Of a DNA stretch of 64,000 bases, positions 7,268 to 14,373 are shown one piece after another; position 1 is the first letter of the stretch, and each line of letters begins with the position of its first letter. Both the position numbers and the translations under genes were made by a program. The stretch is from Desulforamulus putei DSM 12395 (lineage in GTDB: Bacteria > Bacillota > Desulfotomaculia > Desulfotomaculales > Desulfotomaculaceae), in NCBI RefSeq assembly GCF_900129195.1, contig NZ_FQUY01000013.1, forward strand, positions 16,564 to 80,563, in the 5' to 3' direction. Below the pieces are notes generated by a model, which searched no databases, had not been told where the DNA came from, and saw nothing but the letters and a program-made list of their open reading frames with translations.

Positions 7268-10200
7268 TTAAGTTAACATCATGTCGAACAGAGTAAGCTG
7301 TTCGACTGGTTCCACTTTTTTGCGTTTCTTTTTAATCGGCTTCTTGGTTGCCTCAACCGTTCCCCACAAGTCTGTCAGTACAGACATATCATCTTTTACA
7401 GGTTCAAAGGGCGAAACCTCGGTATGCCCGAACGGTGAAGTTTCACTTGCTTCGATGGCTTTTTCTTCTTTGGATTCTTCGATTACACCGCAAAGACGTT
7501 TGGTTTCTTCGGTTAATTCTTTCATGGCTTTTCTTAATGCCTCTTGGAATTTATCTTCAGAGACCATAACGATTTTTTCGTCGATGTCTTTAGCGGCGAT
7601 CTTCTTCCATGTATCGGCCATATCGGAATCAGCGATACATTCAGCAATGCTTTTAGCCAGAGATGAATGAGCATCCTTGCTGTATTTGCTCAATTCACTC
7701 CGGTCAAGCCGTCCCTCAACGATAAGTGCATGCCCTCTTTTGAGCATTACATTCTCAAATTGAGGTACTTGTTGGGACTGGTTATAAACCATATAGTAAA
7801 CTCGACATTCTCTTGTTTGACCAATACGCCACGCTCTGCGGGACGATTGGCGAACTATGTTAATGTCATAGTTCATTTGGTAAAAAATGATCGTCGGGTA
7901 ATTGATGATGTTAAGGCCCACCTCAACAAGACGCATATTGGCAATTAATACCTTAATACCCTTAATCTTTTGGGCTTCCAGCCAGTCAACACGTTTTTCG
8001 GGACTAACTGAGCTTGAAAGAATTTTTGCCTCAATCCCGTGAGCAGCCAGGACTTCTTTGATTCTTGCATCTACACCGTAAGTATCAGTGTAGTTGCAAT
8101 AGATCATAACCCCTCTGTCTTCGGCTAGTTCTTTTTTAACCAGTTCTACCAATGTCCTTTCCTTGGCGTGGTAGTAGTCTCTTGGCAGAGCCGGAGCGTT
8201 ATAAATTTCTTTGCCGATTTTAACCGAGGCTCCCAGGTGGGGAACATCAGCATAGTTTATTGTTGCCGGGATAAATTTACTGAAAGCCCCTTTTGCTCCT
8301 TTCATGGCAGCCGTAGCACAAACGTCATGGAGCCTGCTGTGAAAACTCCTGTAGAGGCTTCCGTGTTCTTTATCAAAGTCAATAAATATCGGGATTTCTT
8401 TTAACTCTGGCAACGGTAGACCTAAGTCTGACAACTCCCGAAATACTGCCCGGTGTAATATAAATTGTGCCGTCATTCTCGGAGCAATACCCGGCTCCTC
8501 GGTAGGCTGTCGCTCGACTTTTTTCCTTCTGGTTACAATTCCTTCATCTTCGCCGGTGGTTTCTATAATTTTCTTGACTACCCCGAAGCGCTGTGCCCAG
8601 GTAACTGTCCCTGATTTATGGTTAAACCCTTCTTCAAGAAGTTCCTCCGGGGCAATACGCCAGAGGATTTCTTTAATAGATGACGATTTACCGTTTACCA
8701 GGGTACCGGTTAAACACAGTACCCGTTTACTGGCTTTCACCAGTTGGGCGAAAGCGTCTCCCCGGCCGGAATCGGCAGCCTTCATCTGTTGTATTTCATC
8801 AAAGATTGCCAGGTCAAACCATTTCTTTAAGTGGCGTTTAAACAACACTGAAATGAAATACCTTGGCTTGTTTTTAGTTTCACCCCTTGATTTCACCGCA
8901 GGCCGCCAGAGCTTAGCCTTGCAGTTGGGGCAGTTGTTCATTTTCTTGTTCCATTTTACCGCCATATCAACAGGCACCCCGTTGGGATGGCGTTTTCTGT
9001 AATGTTCCGTAGGCCCCAAATCTTCATCGTCAGCATGAACAAAGGTATTCCAGCCTGCCAATATGTCTGTTGTCATTCCCGACTCATCTTTGTCGGTATA
9101 AATAATGGGTTCTTGACACTCAGGGCAATGCCATGCCCAGGTGTCTTTTGAATTTTTTAATCTCTTCCAAACTGCCGTACACCACGGGTCAGGTCCCAAT
9201 TTTGCCCGGTCTGTAGATACCAGGATAAAATTAAGGCCTTCCCGGTGTTTCCCTGCTTTCACTTCCTGTATATACCGCAGAGCATCTTCGGTACTTTTTA
9301 TAATTCTTGTGGTGGCATATGGCAGTTGGACATTAATTTCCTCCACAACCCACTTTGGAATTGTTATTGACGGGGCCATTATCAGCACATTTTTCACTCC
9401 ATCTTCGTGGTGCATCACATGAGCCACGGTCAGTGATGTGGCTGACTTACCCGTCCCCATGTCCCCGACATCAAAGCAGTTGCCTTGTTCCCGCAGGGTA
9501 TTGATAATCCCCTGGGCGCTGTGAGCTTGTGCGGGGAATGGTATTCTTTTTTGTTTTGCAATCCAAGGGCTTAACGGGTCTTTGCCCGGGACGTGCCGGG
9601 GGCGGATGTTCTTTAATTTCTCAACGAATATATGTGCGTTTCGCATCATATATTCTGACCAGTTCCAGGAAGGGTCAAACAGCCCTTCCGGTTCAAAGGG
9701 GGAGATCTCTGGAATCTTTAATCGACCATCTTTAAGTCTTTGGTCGATTTGGTCCAGAATGAACTTTTCGTCGTAATAGTCTTTGGGGATATTAACAATT
9801 TTGCAGGACTCTGTTGGGAGAAGGTTCCCTACTGTTTTACGAACCATTTCCTGAATATGAGGGTTCTTCATTAATTCAGGATAAATGGGGTTCATAAAAA
9901 TAGTGTAAACATCCTTATCGGGAAGCATATCGTAGTAGAGCATCACCCATTCCCGGGGCAAGGCAAACTGTGAGGAATAATGTTCCCCTACGGCCTTTCT
10001 AACATCCCCGTCAAGGGCCATAATTGCTTTCCCTTCGGTCTTTTCGATATAGACTGCCTTTTTAGAGATAATAACCCCATGTGTTATAACCTCGTTTAGC
10101 TTAACTTGGGTAAATGTGTACCCAGAGCCGCCCTTTAAGTCCACAGGGGGTTTATCTTTTTCAAGGAGATTTAAGTCCTTGCCTGTTGTGATAGACGAAC

Positions 10201-10327
10201 AAACGGCGTCTACCGCTGTTGCTGTCCCCGCAAAGCTGGCGAATAGAATTTCACCTAACCCATCTGCGATTATACAGTGGGCATCAACAGTGAAACTTCT
10301 ACCTGTGGAAACTACATATAGTTCCAT
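7268..10327 (-). CDS. SNF2-family DNA helicase/translocase with zinc ribbon
   Basis: 1018 residues. Walker A GDMGTGKS is at 288-295 and motif II reads DEIQ at 510-513. A C-terminal RecA lobe carries VMIYCNY, LIANMRLVEVGLN and SRRAWRIGQT, the SNF2 motif V/VI region. Between motif Ia and II is an insert with CPEC (401) and CPNC (466), a four-cysteine zinc ribbon. SNF2 proteins translocate on double-stranded DNA using ATP. Start ATG 10327 has GGAGG 8 bases upstream; the longer frame would run through a hairpin. The upstream neighbour is a DNA methyltransferase, and the pair resembles the helicase/methylase modules of antirestriction (DarB-like) or DISARM-type systems. That role is an inference. 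Confidence 0.88.
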   Translation of the reverse strand: MELYVVSTGRSFTVDAHCIIADGLGEILFASFAGTATAVDAVCSSITTGKDLNLLEKDKPPVDLKGGSGYTFTQVKLNEVITHGVIISKKAVYIEKTEGKAIMALDGDVRKAVGEHYSSQFALPREWVMLYYDMLPDKDVYTIFMNPIYPELMKNPHIQEMVRKTVGNLLPTESCKIVNIPKDYYDEKFILDQIDQRLKDGRLKIPEISPFEPEGLFDPSWNWSEYMMRNAHIFVEKLKNIRPRHVPGKDPLSPWIAKQKRIPFPAQAHSAQGIINTLREQGNCFDVGDMGTGKSATSLTVAHVMHHEDGVKNVLIMAPSITIPKWVVEEINVQLPYATTRIIKSTEDALRYIQEVKAGKHREGLNFILVSTDRAKLGPDPWCTAVWKRLKNSKDTWAWHCPECQEPIIYTDKDESGMTTDILAGWNTFVHADDEDLGPTEHYRKRHPNGVPVDMAVKWNKKMNNCPNCKAKLWRPAVKSRGETKNKPRYFISVLFKRHLKKWFDLAIFDEIQQMKAADSGRGDAFAQLVKASKRVLCLTGTLVNGKSSSIKEILWRIAPEELLEEGFNHKSGTVTWAQRFGVVKKIIETTGEDEGIVTRRKKVERQPTEEPGIAPRMTAQFILHRAVFRELSDLGLPLPELKEIPIFIDFDKEHGSLYRSFHSRLHDVCATAAMKGAKGAFSKFIPATINYADVPHLGASVKIGKEIYNAPALPRDYYHAKERTLVELVKKELAEDRGVMIYCNYTDTYGVDARIKEVLAAHGIEAKILSSSVSPEKRVDWLEAQKIKGIKVLIANMRLVEVGLNIINYPTIIFYQMNYDINIVRQSSRRAWRIGQTRECRVYYMVYNQSQQVPQFENVMLKRGHALIVEGRLDRSELSKYSKDAHSSLAKSIAECIADSDMADTWKKIAAKDIDEKIVMVSEDKFQEALRKAMKELTEETKRLCGVIEESKEEKAIEASETSPFGHTEVSPFEPVKDDMSVLTDLWGTVEATKKPIKKKRKKVEPVEQLTLFDMMLT

Positions 10328-10350
10328 TCTTATCCCTCCAAACAAAATAA

Positions 10351-10377
10351 GCCCTCGAATAAAATATATTCGAGGGC
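10351..10377 (-). terminator. Intercistronic hairpin between methylase and helicase
   Basis: GCCCTCGAATA/TATTCGAGGGC, 11-bp stem, followed on the minus strand by TTATTTTGTTT and then the helicase SD. It could partly terminate transcription or protect mRNA ends. Confidence 0.6.
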
Positions 10378-10379
10378 TT

Positions 10380-11426
10380 TTAGTCGTTTTGCAGTACGTG
10401 AACGCCGGTTGGGGCGAACACAAAACACTTTGTAACGTCCCGGATTATTTCTACCCGGGTTTCTTTTCGCTTGCCGTCCTCTTTGATTTCCTCGCTTACT
10501 TCAACCTCCTTATGCTTAACAGTGGTTGCAGTTAGTATATGGGAACCAAAGTTTTCCGGCAAGTCGCCGCTTACTGCCCTGACAGCAAAGTGCATAATCT
10601 TTTCGGGCAGTACGGCAGGTTTTTGGGTTACCCCTTTTCTAGCTGAAGGGGGAAGCAGTTTATTTGACAGCCACTCCCATGCGGGAGAGACCATTACATC
10701 CTTAGCAATTTCAACGGGGTCATGGACTGAGCCCCTGAACATTGTTACTGGTTTTGTGGCTTCGGGCAGATCGTAGGTTACGTTGTCTTCCATATCCAGT
10801 GACGGGAGCGCAGACGGCCCCATTTCTGCCAGTGCCTCCAGTGTCTTTTTAAGCAGGGGATTGCGTTCAATCCCCTTTTTTCTGGTACCGAACAAGACTA
10901 CCTGGTTATAAACCGGGTAATTTTCGTCGGTAAACCTGTATACTGTTACGTTGTCTAATCGGGCCTCGGCCAAACGGGCAATATCCTTTAGGACGTATTG
11001 GGGAATGATTAATACCACCAATCCACCGTCTACAAGATATTTACCCGGAGCAGTCAGGTCCCGAAAGAATATTTCCTCTACCCTCTTACCGAAGCGCTCA
11101 TCATAGGGTGGATTCAAAAAAAGCAAGGAAACACAGTCATTTGTCATTCTTAACCCTTCGTACCCACCCTTAATAACTCTTTCCCGACCAAAAAGCTCAC
11201 GAGCTTTTTCTGCCCGCGAGCTTTCGAGTTCAACTGCATAGGGTTCTACATTGGAACCCTTGCCTTTCAGGTTTTCGACAATTTGGTTTAGCGCCAGTCC
11301 CTCACCCGCACAGGGGTCAAGAACTGTTACTGTACCGGCTGCATTAATTTTTTTGAGTATTAACTCCAACTCCTTTTCAGGAGTAGGATAATACCCACCT
11401 TTAGCCTTAGACTCTATCCTTGCCAT
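10380..11426 (-). CDS. DUF6094-like N6-adenine DNA methyltransferase
   Basis: 348 residues. SAM-binding motif I is DPCAGEGLAL (about residue 37). The catalytic motif NPPYDE (about 105) is the [DNS]PP[YFW] signature of amino-methyltransferases, here acting on adenine. The opening AKGGYYPTPEKELELIL matches DUF6094 proteins of plasmids and conjugative elements. No separate target-recognition domain is obvious; the C-terminal 130 residues are unassigned. GGGAG precedes ATG 11426, and the start overlaps the stop of the upstream small gene by 20 bp. Probable role: modify element DNA, together with the SNF2 protein. Confidence 0.88.
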   Translation of the reverse strand: MARIESKAKGGYYPTPEKELELILKKINAAGTVTVLDPCAGEGLALNQIVENLKGKGSNVEPYAVELESSRAEKARELFGRERVIKGGYEGLRMTNDCVSLLFLNPPYDERFGKRVEEIFFRDLTAPGKYLVDGGLVVLIIPQYVLKDIARLAEARLDNVTVYRFTDENYPVYNQVVLFGTRKKGIERNPLLKKTLEALAEMGPSALPSLDMEDNVTYDLPEATKPVTMFRGSVHDPVEIAKDVMVSPAWEWLSNKLLPPSARKGVTQKPAVLPEKIMHFAVRAVSGDLPENFGSHILTATTVKHKEVEVSEEIKEDGKRKETRVEIIRDVTKCFVFAPTGVHVLQND

Positions 11427-11667
11427 TTATACTCCCGCCTTTAAGTTCCCGATAAAGTTCCAACAAGGGGGCAGCGATATGAAGCAGCTCTTTTTCTACT
11501 TCATCTGTCTTTTCTGACAAGATTGCCCCAAACAAATGTCCCATGTGTTCCTGGGCAATCATAGCCCAATCGCTCATGGGACGTCTTTTTTCGCCGTGCA
11601 TCATGCGGTTGAGATCCACCTGGACTGCAACGGCTTTCAAAAAATCGTTTTTGGTTTGTTCTGTCAT
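11407..11667 (-). CDS. Small hypothetical protein, first gene of the methylase operon
   Basis: 86 residues, helical, no cysteines or membrane segment. The ribosome binding site AGAAAGGATGAT before ATG 11667 recurs before several genes in this region (14359, 21961, 24493). Its end overlaps the methylase start. Lying directly behind the leader/attenuator at 11702-11930, it is the first product of that operon. Function unknown. Confidence 0.7.
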   Translation of the reverse strand: MTEQTKNDFLKAVAVQVDLNRMMHGEKRRPMSDWAMIAQEHMGHLFGAILSEKTDEVEKELLHIAAPLLELYRELKGGSINGKDRV

Positions 11668-11701
11668 TGTGTATCATCCTTTCTTTTTTTAAAATAAAAA
11701 A

Positions 11702-11730
11702 AGCCCTACTGTTAAAAAAACAATAAGGCT
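11702..11730 (-). terminator. Leader terminator hairpin (attenuator candidate), operon 1
   Basis: RNA AGCCUUAUUGUU pairs over 12 positions with AACAGUAGGGCU and is followed by a U-run, all between promoter 11936-11963 and the first gene at 11667. A terminator inside a leader suggests regulated readthrough. Confidence 0.7.
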
Positions 11731-11765
11731 TTTTAGACATAAATATAGTATTTTTTTAGATATAA

Positions 11766-11777
11766 GTACGCGCGTAC
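11766..11777. promoter_or_regulatory. GTACGCGCGTAC palindrome, leader 1
   Basis: A perfect 12-bp palindrome followed on the plus strand by CTGTTAAAT. Related palindromes stand at the same place in leaders 2 (18192-18211) and 3 (24719-24730). Confidence 0.6.
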
Positions 11778-11801
11778 CTGTTAAATTTTGTAATTTCTTT
11801 A

Positions 11802-11829
11802 ACCGGTTCCCACTCGTGTGGCATCCGGT
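11802..11829 (-). ncRNA. Leader hairpin motif, copy A
   Basis: Outer stem ACCGG/CCGGT. Inner RNA stem CCAC, loop ACGA, GUGG. Internal loop AUG/GAA. Confidence 0.7.
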
Positions 11830-11840
11830 AAACAATCTCC

Positions 11841-11874
11841 CTATACAGTTCTCACTCGTGTGGCATCTGTATAG
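11841..11874 (-). ncRNA. Leader hairpin motif, copy B
   Basis: Outer stem is 8 bp (CTATACAG/CTGTATAG) with the same 18-nt core. The inner stem carries one base change that becomes a G-U pair. Confidence 0.7.
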
Positions 11875-11883
11875 GACACCCTG

Positions 11884-11911
11884 CCTGGTTCCCACTCGTG
11901 TGGCATCCAGG
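11884..11911 (-). ncRNA. Leader hairpin motif, copy C
   Basis: Outer stem CCTGG/CCAGG around the core TTCCCACTCGTGTGGCAT (plus strand). It is the first copy transcribed after promoter 1. Confidence 0.7.
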
Positions 11912-11935
11912 AAATTAAAAACTAACTATAAAAAA

Positions 11936-11963
11936 ATTATAGCACCTGGTAAAAAAATGGCAA
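11936..11963 (-). promoter_or_regulatory. SigmaA-type promoter of operon 1
   Basis: Minus strand TTGCCA, 16-bp spacer, TATAAT. The spacer end ACCAGGTGC is identical to the one in promoter 3. Confidence 0.75.
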
Positions 11964-11981
11964 TAGAAAAAAAGAAAAAAA

Positions 11982-11996
11982 CCGGCCAACAGCCGG
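11982..11996 (-). terminator. Terminator of the primase operon
   Basis: CCGGC/GCCGG hairpin followed on the minus strand by TTTTTTTCTTTTTTT, located between the primase stop and promoter 1. Confidence 0.8.
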
Positions 11997-12055
11997 ATTC
12001 GGTAATTAGTTAGATTTTCTTGAAACGCATATTTTAAAGATATCATTTTTCTTAA

Positions 12056-12083
12056 ACCGGTTCCTGCTCGTGCAGTATCCGGT
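12056..12083 (-). ncRNA. Leader hairpin motif, copy D (3' of the primase gene)
   Basis: Outer stem ACCGG/CCGGT with inner stem CTGC/GCAG instead of CCAC/GTGG, a two-sided change that keeps pairing. It lies just after the primase stop, not in a leader. Confidence 0.65.
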
Positions 12084-12105
12084 AAACTTTAATGGATTAA
12101 ATTTT

Positions 12106-13182
12106 TTACATTGCCAAAGTTGTGATTTTTGCCCGATTTACCAGGGCATCGTCAATACCTTTTCCTGCATGGACGCTCCAGTATGCTTTATAAACCTTAA
12201 ACCCATGACCAGTTAACAGGTCAACGAGTTTACGGGTGGCTTTTTTAACACCAGGGTTATCCATACGGTCGATGTCGTAAGCTATCACAACTTTTTTGGC
12301 TCCGATTTCTTTTAACACTTCAGGAATTTCGTTAATAATCGCCACTCCACCGTTGGCGATCATTGTTCTTCCTGAAAAGAAATGAGCAATATCAAGTTTT
12401 AAAGGGCCCTCGGTTAAGTAAACCGTAGTCGGGTCATTCCCTATCCGGCAGTGAATAGGACTCCCGGAACCAGCACCTTTACTGGTAGAGAACCATTTGT
12501 ACTTGCCCTTAGATTCGTCGTCAACACGAATCTGCATGGCAATAATTTGTTTTTTAGGGTTCAGCACCGGGATAAAATAGCCTTCAGGAGCATAAAAGTC
12601 CCAATAGAGACCTTTTCTGCCTTCCCGTTGAAAAAAGCCAGGTATCTGGGTCAAATCATATTTTGGGGAAAGAATCCTGGCAATCTTCCACCTTTCGGGG
12701 CCATTATTTGGTACCGACTTATAATGGTTTTTCTTAATAACCTCTTCAGGAAGTTTTCTCCTGATTAAGTCATTCCTGTGTTTGTCGTATAGGGGGAGCA
12801 TAGATAAAAATTCTCTGTAGATAATATCCCGATATTCTGCTATACCCCCTTCGACTGTCCGCCTCACCCTGGGAGTTTCAACAGCCACTGATTCATAAAG
12901 TATGTTCCTCACTTCAGGGTTTTCCGATAACTGACGGTATGCTTCACTGTAAGTAATCCTCATTAAATCTCCATAAAGAGTAAGGGCATTGCCCTCTTTG
13001 CCACAGTTAAAACAGTGGAAGGTTTGTTTTCTGATATTGGCACTGAAACGGGCTTTGTTAGGGTCTTTTTTGCTGTCACCGCAGAAAGGGCAGCGGTAAA
13101 ACCACTCGTCACCAGATTTCTTTTTGGGTTCCATATTTAAAAGTCTGGCAACTTCTGCTATTTCAAAGACTTTAAGTGCCAT
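12106..13182 (-). CDS. DNA primase with CHC2-type zinc finger and Toprim domain
   Basis: 358 residues. An N-terminal zinc finger (CPFCGDS near residue 31, HCFNCGKEG near 57) matches the CHC2 primase type. The C-terminal half has a Toprim-like core: VYLTEGPLKLDIA with the catalytic glutamate, then VVIAYDIDRMDN with the aspartates. It lacks the helicase-binding domain of full DnaG and is close in size to phage/plasmid primases. It would synthesise RNA primers for replication of the element. ATG 13182 has GAGGAGG upstream, and that SD lies inside a 12-codon leader frame overlapping the primase start. Confidence 0.88.
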   Translation of the reverse strand: MALKVFEIAEVARLLNMEPKKKSGDEWFYRCPFCGDSKKDPNKARFSANIRKQTFHCFNCGKEGNALTLYGDLMRITYSEAYRQLSENPEVRNILYESVAVETPRVRRTVEGGIAEYRDIIYREFLSMLPLYDKHRNDLIRRKLPEEVIKKNHYKSVPNNGPERWKIARILSPKYDLTQIPGFFQREGRKGLYWDFYAPEGYFIPVLNPKKQIIAMQIRVDDESKGKYKWFSTSKGAGSGSPIHCRIGNDPTTVYLTEGPLKLDIAHFFSGRTMIANGGVAIINEIPEVLKEIGAKKVVIAYDIDRMDNPGVKKATRKLVDLLTGHGFKVYKAYWSVHAGKGIDDALVNRAKITTLAM

Positions 13183-13210
13183 ACCGCAACCTCCTCACGG
13201 AATATTTCAT
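13172..13210 (-). CDS. Putative 12-codon leader peptide overlapping primase start
   Basis: MKYSVRRLRYGT, ATG 13210, stop TAA 13174-13172. It overlaps the primase start (13182) in another frame. Its two arginine codons AGG-AGG are also the primase Shine-Dalgarno. Upstream, GGGAGG is separated from ATG 13210 by a 10-bp hairpin with a GCAA tetraloop (13218-13241). Translation is inferred, not shown. Confidence 0.4.
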   Translation of the reverse strand: MKYSVRRLRYGT

Positions 13211-13217
13211 AGAAATC

Positions 13218-13241
13218 GGTGCCGACCTTGCGGCCGACACC
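13218..13241 (-). promoter_or_regulatory. GNRA-capped hairpin between SD and leader ATG
   Basis: RNA GGUGUCGGCC-GCAA-GGUCGGCACC, 10 bp with two G-U pairs, directly after a GGGAGG SD. Same layout as at 5882 and 6862. Confidence 0.5.
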
Positions 13242-13273
13242 TTTTCCTCCCTTCGGTGCCGGCCAGGGCCGGG

Positions 13274-14359
13274 TTATTTAATACTAACGAGTTTAAAGTT
13301 TTTAGTTGGTTTAATACTGGCTCCTAATTCCGCAATTTCCTTATCTGTCCAATTCAATTTTTTAAGTCCTGTGGCGGTTAAGGAGAATACGGTTAAGGGG
13401 TCAATATTTTGGTCCTTCATTTTTTCCTCGGCCTTTTTCATGGCTTCCTGTGGAAATTTCCAGTATTGGGAAATTACTAAATCCCACTGTTTTTTTCCAA
13501 CGGGAACCGGACCGTTTTTCTCAACATATTGCTTTAACCGTTCTTTCATCAGGTCGGCGGCCCTTTCAAGCCGGCAGATTTCTCGACCGTATTTTTCTGC
13601 TTCTTTCATGCTTACAAACTCACCGGGATCATCTTCCAGTATATCGGCAAGCTTAGCGCATTCCTCGGCATACCCGCAGTATTCACAAACGTCCCCAGGG
13701 GTGGCCGGGAAAAGCTCGTCAAGATTACCGCCGCAGTTTAGGGCATATATTTTTTGCTGAATATCCAGCGCCGTATCATATGCCCACCTGCGGGCCTTTT
13801 CAATATCCTCCGGGGTATATAAGTGCTCCCGGGTTTCTCCTGTACGCAGGAACACCAGCCGACCGCAGACTGGTTTATTATACTTTTGCGTGAGGTACAG
13901 GGCATATAACCCTAATTGGTGAGTATCCAACGGGTTATATGGAAGCCTGTTGGTTTTCCAGTCCGTTACGACAATCTCTGTATCCGTAACTTCGTAGTAG
14001 TCAATATATCCCTGCAGTTCTGGGCCAAAGGGGTCTTCCGGTGACAAGGAAATTTTGAAATATTCTTCGGTAAACCCCTTACCGATACTTTCAGTAACCT
14101 TTCTCCTGGTAGCCAGAGTCAGGATTTCTTCGGCATTAACAGGGAGTGAAGCTACACCTGCAATAGATTCAGCTAGGAACTTTAATTCTTCTTCTCTTTC
14201 AACTTTTAACACCCGAGCCATCTCAATAAGTGTGTGAACCGATTTCCCGAGTACCAAAGCCTCGGTGACAGGCTCTTTCTTTTCAAGGATATAGCTCTGG
14301 GCAAAAGCCCAGGGGCAACGAGATTTTTTATCTAGTCTCGAATAAGAGAATACTTGCAT
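13274..14359 (-). CDS. PD-(D/E)XK nuclease (Cas4/RecB-type, Fe-S)
   Basis: 361 residues. The N-terminus FSYSRLDKKSRCPWAF is the SxS-R-C-P motif of RecB/AddB/Cas4 nucleases. The core has GYIDYYEV (catalytic Asp) and IVVTDWKTNR (the D-x-K pair), followed by QLGLYAL, motif III of the family. Near residue 218 come CEYC and a third Cys (CAKL); with the N-terminal Cys these make a four-cysteine set that usually holds a 4Fe-4S cluster. It probably processes DNA ends for recombination with the RecA-like and SSB proteins. The start is set at ATG 14359 by AGAAAGGATGAT. Confidence 0.85.
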   Translation of the reverse strand: MQVFSYSRLDKKSRCPWAFAQSYILEKKEPVTEALVLGKSVHTLIEMARVLKVEREEELKFLAESIAGVASLPVNAEEILTLATRRKVTESIGKGFTEEYFKISLSPEDPFGPELQGYIDYYEVTDTEIVVTDWKTNRLPYNPLDTHQLGLYALYLTQKYNKPVCGRLVFLRTGETREHLYTPEDIEKARRWAYDTALDIQQKIYALNCGGNLDELFPATPGDVCEYCGYAEECAKLADILEDDPGEFVSMKEAEKYGREICRLERAADLMKERLKQYVEKNGPVPVGKKQWDLVISQYWKFPQEAMKKAEEKMKDQNIDPLTVFSLTATGLKKLNWTDKEIAELGASIKPTKNFKLVSIK

Positions 14360-14373
14360 TTTTATCATCCTTT

